A stretch of 64,000 nucleotides of DNA from Amoebophrya sp. A120. Taxonomy: Eukaryota > Sar > Dinophyceae > Syndiniales > Amoebophryaceae. Shown here in pieces: positions 1 to 13,000 of the stretch (within the stretch, counting starts at the first letter, position 1; every line of letters begins with the position of its first letter). Both the position numbers and the translations under genes were made by a program. The stretch lies in the NCBI GenBank assembly GCA_905178155.1, contig CAJINV010000033.1, positions 84,736 to 148,735 of the forward strand, written 5' to 3'. The notes below the pieces were generated by a model that saw nothing but the letters and a program-made list of their open reading frames with translations, was not told where the DNA came from and ran no database searches.

Positions 1-1520
1 ATATCAAAAGTGCTATCACTCTTGTTAGCCCCTGCACATCAACCAGAATCCACTGTGAGCATAGGCATACCTAGTATCCCTTTCTCTAGAAAGGCGTGCC
101 TGCTTGTACAGTGGACAAGAAACATTTAGCTATGTAGGAGCACCTTTTCAAGCGGAAAAGAAATTCTAAAATGGAACTACAATGTTGACCTCCTTTTGAG
201 GCGGAAAAGGAAATCAGTTGAAAAGTAGAATAACAAGAGAGAAACAACCAGTGGACCAACATTTTATTGCACCCTCGAGCTGGAAGCGGGTAAATTTTGC
301 AAAAGGCAGAACACTCGTGGTCCGCGATACGAAATGGTGCGTCTTGCGGCCCTTGCGGCAGGACAAACTACATGTACTTCTACTGAACGTATGGCGCCGC
401 GGCCCACATATTTCGTACAGGGACAGGAGTAACACAACCGGCGCCCACTACAAATCAAACGAAAATTGTTGAGCGAGCTCTACTCCGAGCTTGCAAAAAA
501 CAATGAAAAAACACCGGGTCACAGTTCTTGACTATGACACGATGACGGACCCACTATGAGACCTCCAAGTAGAGCCTCTCACCCTCATCGATTGGAACTG
601 CTTTTTGTACATTATTCAAGCGTTGTAGACCTCAGCTTCAAGAATTCGAATGTGTGCTGCGCCCGCACACGACGCTGCGCCGAGAACCCACACGAGAGAC
701 TTCACGAAGAGATGAATCCGCTTGCATATTGCCTTTTTTCTTGTTGTTCTACTACTTATCGATTTTGATAATTCACTTACACTGTGGATTGAGTGCACTT
801 CTGCCACTTTTCCACCGTTTTTTCGAATTGAAGCTGCGAAGTCACCACGTACAAAAGAAAAATAGATGTTGCAAACGAAATAAGAGGTCCCCGTACGAGA
901 TCTCCACGCCACATGTACTTCATCGATCTCAAAAAATGTAGATCTACAGGCACAGATGCTTGAAGTGATTTCTCAAAAGACATGACACCACACTGTGAAA
1001 TCCACCGTATACGGATCCGTACGTACGAGAAGGTCCGAGAAAGAAAGATCCTGAGTCTTGATCTAAAAACAAAATCAAACATGGTGTTGAAGGTGATCCA
1101 TCACGCGCAACGTGGCGAATTTGAAGAAGATCTTCCCGATCAACGATACTTGTGCGATCTTTTCAACCATTTTGCAAAACGACTCTACTCCACTGCTTTC
1201 ATCGTCTCTGCTGCTACAGTGGGAGCTTTATATATATATTTCTGATATAATTATAATCTTAATCTCCGAAAGAGGAAGACAAGAGCAGGGCACGTGGCGT
1301 TGTGCACAGAATAATTTGATGTTCTACAACAGCAAGTGCATAAAGTTAATAAAGTTGTAAGAACTAAAAGTAGGCGACCAACATACAACAACGCTAGTAG
1401 AACCTGCGACAGAGTAGAAGTTGTCACTTTTTGATACAAAACTACAGTTGCTTTTTCTTGTACTATTCTACTTTTCCGTGCTGTATGAATCAAAAACACG
1501 ACATTAGAAACTTTTAGATC
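1..1520. other. Intergenic / 5' flank, no gene seen
   Basis: Only short unconvincing open frames on both strands. No introner-type inverted repeats, RNA gene or recognisable domain is visible. The last part is probably the 5' flank and leader of the SDA1 gene. Confidence 0.5.
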
Positions 1521-4500
1521 ATGGGGGGTTTTTCGCGGCGCAACCGGAAGCAGAGCCAGCAGGCTGGCGGCGAAGTGAGCATGACTTTGTCCCTGCTGCA
1601 AGACCGGATAAAACGGGACTCTCTCGCGTACAAACAGGAGTTTCAAGCGCAAGTACAGCACTTCGAGTCCGTTCTCGAGCTTTTGCTCCTCAACCCGCAG
1701 AAGCCCTCGAAACAGTTCGATGAGCAGGTGATGTTTCTCGCGCACGTATGCCCCTATTATGAATACAAGGACTTCCCGCAGAAAATCATCAAACTGCTGA
1801 AGGAAAAATCCAACTTACTCCACGCCCAAACGCGGAAGGTGCTGGTGCAGGCATTGATTCTGCTGAGGAACCGGAACCAGTACGAGTTGATCGACGCCCT
1901 GCCGCTCCACTTTCAGCTGCTGGCTTTGGACGACAAAAACGTCCGGTCCATGGTGCACACCCACATCGTCCGCGATGTGCTGCGCATGAACGAGAAGAGT
2001 CAAAACATGATCGAGAACAAGAAATTGCAAGGGTTTTTCTTCGCCCAGTTGGATCATGGGAATAATAAAACGCAAAATGGGATGAAGAATGTATCCAATA
2101 CAGGAAATAATAATAACCTCCAAAGTAGCAACAGTTCGACGGTGTCGGTGGGGGACGCAAATTATACCGCAAGTTCAAGTGGCAGCCCTAACACGATCGT
2201 GGCAGCGCGGAAGGCGCTGATCATCCTGATCTCGTTGTACAAGAAAAATATTTGGACCACCGCCTCGGTCGTCAACGCCATCGCGCAGGCGGTTCTCCAC
2301 AACGACATGCACGTGGCCAAGGCGGCCGCGAATTTTCTGTTGGGGAACACGCATTTGGTTGCGGAGGAGGATGGGGAGGACTCGGAGGATGAAAACAAGA
2401 AGGAAATCGGCAATGTCAGCAAGAAAGTATTGGATTCGACGTGAAATTCACTTTGAATATGATTTTTGTTTTCATCTGTCGATCTTTGTATATTTAGATT
2501 TGACTCATCTAGTTCTTATTTCTGCTTCGCGTGATCGGCACACCACATTATATGCCTATACGAAACTTCCGCTTCCCCAGGTCCTTGGTATCAAGCGGTT
2601 TGCGAAATCGGGTCAGAAAAAGAAAAAGATGGAAAAAGCGAAGAAAAAAGCTCTGAAGTCCATGAGCGGGAGCAAAAAAGCGAAATCCGGTCTCGAGAAC
2701 AAGCAAAATTTCGCGGCGATTGACCTGCTCCACGACCCGCAGAAGCTGGCGGAGCAGTTGCTCGTCCGGATCATGCGCGGGAACGAAAACTACGCGTTTC
2801 GGTTGTTGTTGCTGCAGCTGACGAGTAGGTTGATGGGGCGGCACAAGCTGATCATCCCGAATTTCTACCCCTACTTGCAAAAGTATCTGTCTCCGACGCA
2901 GCGCGAGGTCACGACCGTTTTGGCGTGCCTAGCGCAATCCTGCCACACGGAACTGGCTTGTGAGGTGGTCCGGCCCGCGGTGGCGCACGTGTTTTCGACC
3001 TTCGTGAATGAGACCAACGCACCGGAGGTATACAGAATTTCACCGTATGTAACATGTGCTAGCTATAGTAGTATTTGTACTTTTCAGATGGCGTAGCATG
3101 TGGTCCTCGGGTGCTCTAAATCCTAAACCCTACTTAAGTGGCTACTTAGTCTTCGATGCGTATGAAACGATGAGGGAATATGTACTGCCTCCAATAAAAA
3201 GCATTATGCGGTCCTAACGGATGAATCATATCAAAATTTTTTTTGATCTACCAATTTATTTGCGCTTTACTCATCATTCTCTTCCTGCAAAACCAAAATG
3301 AAAATTTCCCAACCCAACAAAAATCTCTAGGTGATCACGGTGGGTATCAACAGTCTGCGCGAGATCGCGTGCCGCGTCCCCCACGCGCTCACCGAGGAGG
3401 AGGTACACGACCTGTGCGGGTTCCGAAAGTACAAGCACAAGGGTATTCCAAGTAAAAACGTCCCTACCCCATAGTTGTCATGCAGATTTGCAGTTACAGA
3501 AAGATTTGCAGTGCGCATCCCCATGAGAGGCATTTCCAGTTGCGTTTTGGACTCTGTAATGCTATAAACAGGATGCGTAGATGGATTTGTGTTGCGGCTG
3601 TACTTGCCAAACTGCACTACAGTACAGAGACGAACTTGTCATGCGTGACTCCCAAGACTTCTCGACTTGTGTTGCGAGACCGCCATCTTGACTCTGGGGT
3701 GGGGACGTTTTTACACAGAATAAAGGGCGTCCGCGTGGGCGTGAAGTCGCTGGTGAACATGTATCGTGAACTGAACCCCGCGTTCCTGCAGAAGCAATTC
3801 CGCGGCAAGGAAGCGGCGGAAGCCTTGGCAAGGGGGGAACTGAAAAACAATGGCGAGGTCACCGCGGAAACGTTGTTTGGCCAGGGGATGGAGTTGCTCG
3901 CTGCGCGGAAACTGCGGAAGGAGGAGAAGAAGAGAGAGAAGGAGGAAAACACCGGAGCTGATTCAGGATCGGAGGAAAATGACTCTGATGCCGCAGAAGT
4001 AGATTCTGATGCTGAACAGAGCATAGAAGACTGGCTCGACGAAGAGGAAGAGGATTCTCAATCAGGGACCGAGGGCGATGACGAGAATGATAGTACGGAA
4101 AACATCAAGCCTACGACGAAGAACAGCCCTCCTGGAGGTAAAAATAATAGCACAGTAGACGTCAAAAAGACGGTCAAGAAAGCTGGTGCATCGAAGGCGT
4201 CTACTTCGGATGTTGACGATGCTTGCAAGTCCAACTCAAAGAAGCAAGAAAGAAGGTCAAAAAGTAGCTCGAAAAAAGAGAGTGAAAAGGATGCAGAATT
4301 GTCAAATTCAGAGGAGGAATCGGGCTTCGAAGATTTAGAGGAGGAGGACTTCAGCGATCTGGAAGAGGAAATCTCAGACTTCGACGAAGTTCCTTCCGGC
4401 TCCGAAGCAGAAGACGAAGATCTTGCACAAGATGGTGCAAATAGCGACAGCGCGAACGACACGAAAAATGATGATAGTACTACTTCCCGAAAGCGACCGA

Positions 4501-5216
4501 CCAAGGAGCTGTCGAACGCGACGCGAAAGAAGCGAAAGCTAGCCGAAAAGCGGGAGGAGAAGAGACAAATGGACGAGAAAAAACAGAAAATCGAAGCCGC
4601 GGCCAAGAACATCATGATGGACCAAATTTTGGGTCCGGAGGACTTCAAAAAGATGCGAAAACTCCAGGCGCAGAAGGCGATGCAGATGCAGACCGGGCGG
4701 GGGCGGAAGAAAAACGCAGATCCCTATGAATTTTCCACCGATACTAGTTCGGATAGTGACAACGAAAAGGATAACTCGGATAAAGAGAACGACTCCGACG
4801 ACGAGGATGGTTCGGACAACGACATAGAGTCCTCTTCCGACGAAAATCTTGACCCTGCGGAGAAAGCCAAGAGGGAGAAGCAGAAGCAGTCGAAGAAAGT
4901 GTACAACGATTTGGATTTTTTGGATCCTTCCAAGCTCACCGGCTTCACACGGAAAAAGCACGACAAGCACACACGCCTGCAATCCGTGAAGAAGGGGCGC
5001 GAGGGGCGGGAGAAGTTCGGGCAGAAGAAACAAACCCGGACCGGGGGCAGCACGAACAAGGAAAAGAGAAGGAACAAGCCAATGTTGATGCAAATCCAGT
5101 CGCGACAGGTTCGAACCAAAAAGAACGGGCAGAAGGCCACCGCGAAGTTGGCCAACCTGCGAAAGCACATTGGCAATCTGAAAAAGGGAGGCAAACACCA
5201 GAAGCGGAGACGATAA
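1521..5216 (+). CDS. SDA1: SDA1-like 60S ribosome biogenesis protein
   Basis: Exons 1521-2426, 2581-3027, 3331-3443 and 3728-5216 join to a 984-codon frame. The family acts in nucleolar 60S subunit maturation and pre-60S export. The N-terminal half carries family signatures: IKRD...Y..EF near residue 25, NPQKPSK, MFLAHV, a run with VLVQALILLRN, and later FAAIDLLHDPQKLAEQLL and LMGRHKLIIPNFYPYLQKYL. The joined third exon reads YKHKGVRVGVKSLVNMYRELNP, the conserved C-terminal SDA1 block. The last exon adds a long acidic/Lys-rich stretch and ends in a basic tail (NKEKRRNKPMLMQIQSRQVR) like human SDAD1. It is longer than the yeast (about 767) and human (about 690) proteins because of low-complexity insertions. 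Two introns are GT-AG (2427-2580, 3028-3330); the third is a family B introner. Confidence 0.93.
3444..3722 (+). mobile_element. Introner element, family B (forward)
   Basis: Starts TATTCCAAGTAAAAACG and ends CGTTTTTACACAGAATA. Direct repeat AAGGG at 3439-3443 and 3723-3727. Removal of element plus one repeat joins CAC AAG GG to C GTC CGC in the SDA1 frame. Confidence 0.88.
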
Positions 5217-5944
5217 TGCACCTAGTAGTATATTTTGGACAAAGACGTGAAAAAATGGCTAGGAAGATGAATTATTTTTGCTCTTTGCTGGGCCTGGGAA
5301 TAAAAATAATTCATCATGCGGCCAGTAATTATATCATGTTTGTCGAAAGATTGAACGTGCGACCACTAGAACCACGCTCGATTTGGTACATGAAAGGCGT
5401 CCTCCTGAAGCGGATTTACAACAGTGAAACTGGAAGATGCGGCGCTCTCATAGTGTACAGTAAGATGAAGACACATTTATTTTTTTACTAATCGAGACTC
5501 TGACTCGCCGCGGTCTCCGTCTACCTTCACCTTCTTCCTGCATCCTAGGAAATAAGTAAGCCCATGCGCCGTCCTTAGTTGATGTGGACCGCATTGCTCT
5601 TGTGTTCTGCAGAATCTCATTGATGTTGCAGGCTCCGTGTGTGTTTTGCTTTGCGTCGTGCGGAGGAAGGAATTTCGGTCTGTTTTAAAAATTTGGTTCT
5701 ATTTTTTTCTTTTGATCATGAATTTGTCGGATGCGGTGATCCCGGTCTTCCTTGGTATGCTAGTGATCTTCTATCTAGAAGTGCCAGTCCTCTGCAGAGG
5801 ACTGTTCCGGAGCTACAAATTAATACCTGATATTCACTCATCCAAAAGTGCGGGTATGACTTAGTCACCTTGTTCCAGCAACGTACGTAGTTTAGAAAAG
5901 CATCTTACTCAACCATCATTCCAAGAAGAAATTCACAAGCAAAA
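5217..5944. other. SDA1-DAD1 intergenic region
   Basis: No coding similarity seen. Contains a perfect 20-bp palindrome at 5785-5804 (CAGTCCTCTG/CAGAGGACTG). Otherwise presumably 3' and 5' untranslated flanks. Confidence 0.5.
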
Positions 5945-6419
5945 ATGGAGCAAGTGGCGCGAAAAATTTTCAAAAAGTACCAGGCGGAAACACCTGACCG
6001 CATCAAGTTGCTCGATCTCTACGCATTCTCCTTGGCGCTCGTGGGTATACTTTTACTTGTTTTATTGCAACAGGTTTATGGTTAACGTGCTTTCTAATTC
6101 TATTATTTGATTCCTTTGCTTCGTCACCCCGACGCATGACAGACGCTGGTTGTTTCTCGAAGATCATGTGCTACAAACATGCATCAAATCCACATCAGGC
6201 GCTGTTCTTTTCGTCTACGTGGTGATAGTAGGCACGTTTCCCTTCAACAGCTTTCTGTCAGGCTTTATCGCCGCGATGGGCACGAGCGTGATCACAGTGT
6301 GTCTTCGGGTCCAGCTCATGGACCCCGATACGTTTAAGCTCAGCGTGGAAAGAATGATTGCCGACTACCTGCTTGCAAATCTGTGTTTACACATTGCCTG
6401 TATTTGCTTTTTGGGATGA
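5945..6419 (+). CDS. DAD1: DAD1, oligosaccharyltransferase subunit
   Basis: Exons 5945-6044 and 6199-6419, with a GT-AG intron 6045-6198, give 106 residues against about 113 for human DAD1. DAD1 is a small ER membrane subunit of the oligosaccharyltransferase complex that N-glycosylates nascent proteins. Diagnostic sequence is present: RIKLLDLYAFSLALVGAVLF, then VGTFPFNSFLSGF, then VCLRVQL and a C-terminal ADYLLANLCLHIACICFLG. Three hydrophobic segments are visible. The intron falls in the phase-1 codon GTG G|GC. This is one of the few genes here with no introner. The start is the first ATG and gives the expected N-terminus. Confidence 0.93.
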
Positions 6420-7030
6420 CATAGAAGAAGGTCGTCCGCAAAAGGAGGCTCAAATGGATATTAGCGAAGACTTGCCTGAGAATACAGGAACAGACAGAGA
6501 ATGAGTGACAGCCAATCGATTCATCTGAACAAGAAGAAACCCCGTTTAGTCTTCGCGCTGCCACCTCTCGTCCTTACCAGCGCGCGATGTTGAGTAGAAG
6601 CGAAGCGGCGACTTTGTTCTTCTGACCACAAGAACCCTCGCAGCAGCGGTTGCGGGATAAGATTCTGACATTTCTTCTTGAAATACAACAGGAAAAGCAA
6701 CAAAAATACTTATCAAAACTGAAGAAGAAGATCCGCAAGAAGGATGGATCCCTATGGTTTTTGTTGAAGCTGCTGCTTGATCATGTTTTTCTTTCTCTTC
6801 AAACTCGCTGTTGGTTCCTGCGAATGTTTTTCATTGTCCTCTTGTCGGGAAAACTGTGAAAAAGACAGGATCTGATGTTCTTACCACCTTGCTATGCCAA
6901 GGAAGGCTTTAGATACTATGATAACTACATGAAAGATTGACGCGTAAAAATCACCTGTGCATAGTTCTTTTGAAGAAGGTGAGGTTTATATTTTAGTTTT
7001 TTTGAGAAAGACGAGAAATGGATACAAATA
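6420..7030. other. Intergenic region
   Basis: DAD1 3' flank and leader of the transporter gene. No gene, repeat or structured RNA recognised. An out-of-frame ATG at 7019 opens an 8-codon frame that overlaps the transporter start at 7031. Confidence 0.45.
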
Positions 7031-10000
7031 ATGGTGGTATCTGAGTCGTTTGCAAATTCTGGTGCGCCAAAACCAGCAATGACTTCTCCGGAAGGAAGTC
7101 CTGCTTTGCCAGACGTTCTTGGCCCGGGTGGTCAGGAAAATTTCCACCACAGAAGCGCGCAGGTGACGAAGTGTGAAGAAGAAGGAGAAGATGTTGGTGC
7201 TGACAACAAGGATCACAGCACAGATGATCCTTTTGCACCACAACCAGCTGCAGGCAGCACCAACCCCATCAGCCCGAGCAGCAACACAAACAAGGTAGAG
7301 GACGAGGCAGTACGGGATTTGAAAAAATGCATTCTCCGCAACACCAAGCAGACCAGCCTGAAGCGCTCGGAATCCGAGCCCGACTTGAGGCGCAGTAAAA
7401 TGCGGTCGGGCCGAATTGCGCAACCCGGCGGCTTCCGGAGACACTTTGTCTTGACGCACGAACAAGGAGCAGCGAGTGGATCCTCTCTTGAGGCTGCTGG
7501 AGAGAACAAGCATCAAGGTTTGCTCCACGTTTCGTCTTCGGGCCGGACTCTCGATAGCAGCGATGGTAGTTCTACGATCCGGGAAAAAGCCAGCAGCCTC
7601 GCACCGCAGCTCTACCGGAATCGTGGGCAGTCGTGCTTGGCGGGCGGTAGTAGTACTACAGGTGGAGCAGCTGCAGCAGCAGCTTCTCCGGCTCCGCGCA
7701 CACCTCCTATGGGCGCAGGCGCAAATCATGCGACTGGGGTCTTGACGAGGGTGATTCAGGGAGGACTCTTCACTGAAGACACCAGTCCGGTTCTTGGCGA
7801 GGATAGTAAAGAACACCACGACCTCCAGGCGGGCGCCGTTGAAACAACTTCTTTTGATGCAACGGCGCGAGGACAAGGCGTCCAAAATCCTGAAGATGGC
7901 GAAATTGATGGTCACGCTGTAGTAGTTGGCGAGAAGATTAAGGCCGCTCCACGGTTGAGCAAGACGTGGAGCTTTCCGGTTTCGTTTCAAGAAATGCAGG
8001 AGGCAAACAGCTCGTGCAGCGCCACTGTGAAAGACAAGCCCGATAGCAGCTGTGCAACGCAGGAGCAAGATGACAGAAAACAACCAAGCAGCGCGAAGAT
8101 GAAAGACACTGGAGTAGATCATGGGCAGCTAATTCTTTCTGCCGACGCAGCTCCTGTGGTCGCTGCGGGTGCTGGCGCACCTCCGACGAGTTGTGCCGTT
8201 GCTAGTACTGGTGCTACAACCGCTACGGCTCCTCAAAGTTGTATCAAACAAGACGGCAACAAGCTGACGAAGCAGAACCAAAGCGCTCCGGGAGTGTTGG
8301 AGTGTGCTGCTGCGTCCAGAAACAAGAACGCGCTTGTTACCGAGCCGGCTGTTTCCGCCGTTTCGGGACACGCCGACGTCCCGGACCTTCATCAAGGAGG
8401 CACAACTTCTATAGGTTTAGAAGGTGCTGACAATAATATAGTACCTTCCTACCCCTGTACTAGCACCCGCTCCACGAGGACGTCGTCGACCTCTGCCGCA
8501 GCTACGATCGTCAGCAGCGTCGCTACAGTGCTTCCCGTCGCTGCGGCTGCAAACTCTGCGAAAGTGGTGCGCAGCGCTGCTGGCCACGCTAGTACAACAA
8601 CTTCTGCAACTGCGAAAGCAGCTGGATCGAGTAGAGCTACAACGGGCAATAAAGTTGCTTCGTCTAGTACAACTACAACTATTTACGGTACCTGTGCAGC
8701 TTCTGCATCCTCGAAAAATCAACAACCTTCAAAAAACAAAAAGAAGCAGCCAAACCTTTCCTACGCACGCATCCCGCTCTTGTCCCAGTTGTTGGATCCT
8801 CGGTTCGCGTTTCCCGGTTTTTCCGCGGACGAAGAGGACGAAAGCGACACCGAAAACAGCAACGCAGCGTTGAAAGCCGTGCAGCAGCGGTTGACATGGA
8901 CCCCGATTTTGGAACTCTCGGACGATGACGAAGAACTGTTGTATGGCAGTTCAGAACAACTCGGAGATAGTTCTTGTGAAGACCATACGCGAAATAGAAA
9001 TTACAGCCGTAGCATCTACGGCTCAACATCGTCAACACCGGACAAGCTGCGTGATTTCGAGAACAATGCGAATGAGCTATTGGTGGACAGGCGTCTCCTC
9101 GGCAAGAGGAACAAAGCCACCACTCCACCCCTGCTACCGAACAAGGGCCCAGCCGACCGTGGCATCAACCGGGCTGGAAGTAGGAAAAAAGAGCACAACA
9201 GGCTGGATGATAGCAGAACCGCGTCTGGCTCAAGAGCAAAAAAGCTGAAGCATGACCGCAGTCGACGTGCCAAGGCCGCGAATCAAATAGGATCATTTGG
9301 AGGTGGGGGTCTCGGTGGCGAAGATACCACACCGGAAGAAATTTCCTCGACGCTGCGGCATGAACTACATCACGAAGAAGTCCACGACTCGGCTTCGTCA
9401 GATGACGATGAAACGCAGGCCCTGCTTGCGCGCACTCTGACGGCGACTAGCGGACCCAATGGCACTACTACAAGTACTACACACGTCCGGAAACTGGTAA
9501 CAGCGACGAAAAAAAGGGAAAGCACGTCGAGCTTGAAGAAAGGGACGCAGAATGAAAAGTTTGCAATCACTCCTGGAACTACTACATTAGCGACACAAAG
9601 TGCCATGCCAGAAAAGAAGGTGAGTCGCGCGGCCACGATGACGACGGTTTTCATTTTGACGAAAAGCATGATTGGAACGGGAATCTTTACCTTGGCGAGA
9701 CCGCTGGGAAAGGCGAGTGTTGTGAACGGCTCGCTGGTTTTCACATTTATCTCCTGCCTCTGCGCCTACTGCTGCTTGTTGCTCATCCGAGCACGAAACG
9801 CGCACCACGACCGATTGAGGAGTGCGGGGCAGACGGAAATTTCGAAGGTGATAAAGATGTAAGTATATGCGTGGCGCCGCTTATCATGACAATAGGGGAC
9901 GTAGATGGAGATTTTTGTAGTACAACGCAGGTGAACGACTGGAAGTTGATGCAGAAGAGTAAGTACCGATTGACAATAGTGCGTGATTGTATTTGTATTG

Positions 10001-13000
10001 CCAGCCATTTTATGCTTATGTATGAAATCTGTATAAAAATTATATCAACTACACAGGACCAGCTCACGTTCGAATCTCTCGCCGCCCACGCGTTAGGGGG
10101 AAAGTGGGGCAAGATTGTTTTCTCCTTTTTTCTCCTCGCGGCGGAGTTCGCCATGGTGATCTCCTCGTGTATCGCCATCGCCTCTGCGTTGTCCGGCGCT
10201 TTCCGCAATATCGTGCCCGAGAAGGTTTTGGGGGACAGTGTGTCCCGGGAAACGGCGCTCTTACTCGTCGTGACGCTATTGCTGATTCCGCAGTGCTGGG
10301 TGCGGAAAATCAAATACTTCGTCTACAACAGTTTCGTCGGTGCGTTGACGACGCTGTGGTGCTTGTTCTACGTGTTGGGGTCCAACACCTTCCAACTGAT
10401 TTTCGAAGAAGCGGCGACAACACCTCCAGGTCTGAACTCGGTGGTATCAAAGCCGGAAACTTTGGTGGGACAACTGCCAGGAGGCGTTCTCCTGTCAGAG
10501 ACCGCCTTGATGGCAGGAGCATCTTCTCTGTTAGAAGATTATACACAGGAGCATGGAGCTACTGGAAGTACTTCTAGAGAACAACAAACATCAGTGCTAC
10601 AACAAGCTGCTTCGCCAGTTGTCTTTTCGGCGAACCGAGCGGCTCGTATGCGCGGCGGTGCGGAAGCAGAAGGTCTTAATGAGGACGAAGGTGTTCCAGT
10701 AGTTCTTGGGGACGAGGAGGAACCAGCAAGGCCAGGCACGAGCTCATCACCTGCGGGCGAGTTTGTTCCGGGAGGAACCCTTGCAACAAGTAGAACCGCA
10801 CCTCCTTCGGAAGGTCGTGACCAGGAACAAGGGCAGCGGAATTCTGCGGAAGAACGGATGTCCCCAGGTGGTGGTGGTGGTGGTTCACCATCTCCTGTTG
10901 TTGTTGACCAAGATGTAGTTGCACAGCCGTTTGATACCATGCCAACTTCTCCTCCTCCCTCTCCTCCCTCTCCGCCCCTGCACCACCACACGCGACACCC
11001 ATCAAATCGTGAAGGTAAGAATGATGACTTGAACGCAGCCAGCACGACCCCTCTATTTGATCGTATCGGTCTTCCCGACCAAATGACCAACGCGTTCGCT
11101 CAAGCGGATGAAGATCCACCAACGTCGAGTAGTACTAAAGGCCCAACAAGACAACAACTTCTCCCGAAAAGACCGCGGTTGGACAGCCCGTTAACCGAGG
11201 ACTTTCTTTCTAAGCACGACCAGGCTATTGGGGCCCGCCCGATGGGAACAAGTTTTTTTCAAAACGCCCCGGATGAAGTTGTAGATCCGCGCTGGAGCCA
11301 GGACCCGCTGAAGGGCGGCAAGAACAAGAAAAACTACGCCAACGATCAGGAAACGGGGCGAAGCCAACTCACCGAGTCAACCCGACCACCCGACAGCGCT
11401 ATTCACAGCGGCATCCGCAGTCCGGTGAGTTCGAGCTCGGACGTTTCGCGGATGGGGGGAGCGGACGGGGGGTCAGCCGAGCAGGAGAATTTGCTGGACT
11501 TACTGCTGGAGCGAACTACGACGAATAATGATGTTGGTCGTGAGACAGCCACCGGTTCTGCTGGCCGTCTTGCGGAACCCGACGCCTCCTCCTCGTCCGG
11601 CTTGATGCTGTACCGAACTTGCACGACCGAGGGGGAGGATGGTGCGCGAATCGTTTCTTTGGTGCCAAAATCGCCCAGTGCAGCGGAGGATGAGGACAGC
11701 GAGAAGAGTCCCGAGGTTCTTGTTCCACCTGTGGCTTGTTCAAACACGGATCATCCGGGTGTTGAGGGCTGCGGTGGTGCAGCACTTCAACAAACTGGCG
11801 CAACATTGAACCCCGGATCGCTTGCTCCGGCAGAAGACCTTGATGAACGAACTCGTGCCCCCCACCTCCGGAGGGCAATATCTTCGCCACTTTCATCTGG
11901 TCAACAAAACTGTCCCCCACCCAAGTCGAAACCCCCGTCGCTGAAAAATCGACGACGTCCCTCGCCCCTCGTCACCCGCAACAATGCAGCAGCTGCTGCA
12001 CCTCCTTTCCGCCGCGAGTTGACCCCGCCGGACGAAGCGGATGAAGTGGAGACGAGCCAGTTGTTGGAGAAAAATCCACTGGGACAGCAAGCGCTTGGAA
12101 CAACTATTCCGGGAGCTGCTACTGCTCCTTCGGCCGGCGTTTATCTTGCAGGTCAAGATGCAGTAATTTCGTCGTCCAACAGTAGCTCATCATCTTCACA
12201 ATCGGCTGCTCCAGACGGTAAGAGTCCGGGAGCTGTTGGTGTTGTACTTCTAGAGAACAAGACCAGCGGGGGCACAGGGGGTGCAGGGGATGGCAGAACA
12301 GGTGGTGGTCCAGGGGATCATGGCAGCGGGGGTGTGGTGCATCAACTAAGCGAAAATACAAGTAGCGGAAAAAACACCCCAGCTGCACCATCACCGCTGT
12401 TGCAAAACGGTTCGAAAACTAGTTTAAAGCCGTCAAATGAAATTTCCGGTGCGACATCAACCCCACAACTTCGAAGCGCGCAAACCGCAGGCCCCAGCAC
12501 AGGGAACAAGAGCAATTCCAGCGTCGGGATCATATCGGAACGCAAATTTTTGCAACCAGGCGGAAGTGCTGGCGTGTTTCTTGCGGCCGATAATTCCGAT
12601 AAAAATTCGGGCAGAAGTGGAGGTGCAGACAAAAATGAGATCATTTTCGGAGTACTACCACCAGAACTCGCCTCAGGAATATTAAAACAGGGAGGCACAA
12701 CAGCAAATACCCGTGTTCGAGGAGGAGGCCAACCTCATCCACGACAACCCGGCAACATGATAGTACCTGCTCCTCTCTCGTCGTCCTCCTCGTCGTCCAC
12801 CCCACTTGACATGAACGATCCGTACGACGTCGATATTCAAAACGGATCAACAGCGCCGACCCCAAGAACTTCTACTGCGACTTCCATCAATTGGTATGTG
12901 CCCGAGGATTTTATGTCACTCGTCTCCCTGGCTGGAATGACCCTGTACTCCGCGGAGTATATCCCAGAGAAAAAAGCTGGCAGGGCACATTTGTAATGCA

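Noticed and set aside
6986-8122. Long minus-strand frame of 378 codons opposite the transporter
   Set aside because: Mirror of a low-complexity GC-rich exon; no motif, and the + strand frame is longer and leads into transmembrane segments.
9931-9958. Candidate 28-nt exon (VNDWKLMQK) between AG and GTAAGT in the transporter
   Set aside because: Including it with the neighbouring exons gives a stop or a frameshift in the combinations I tried; the direct 9847-10057 join keeps frame.
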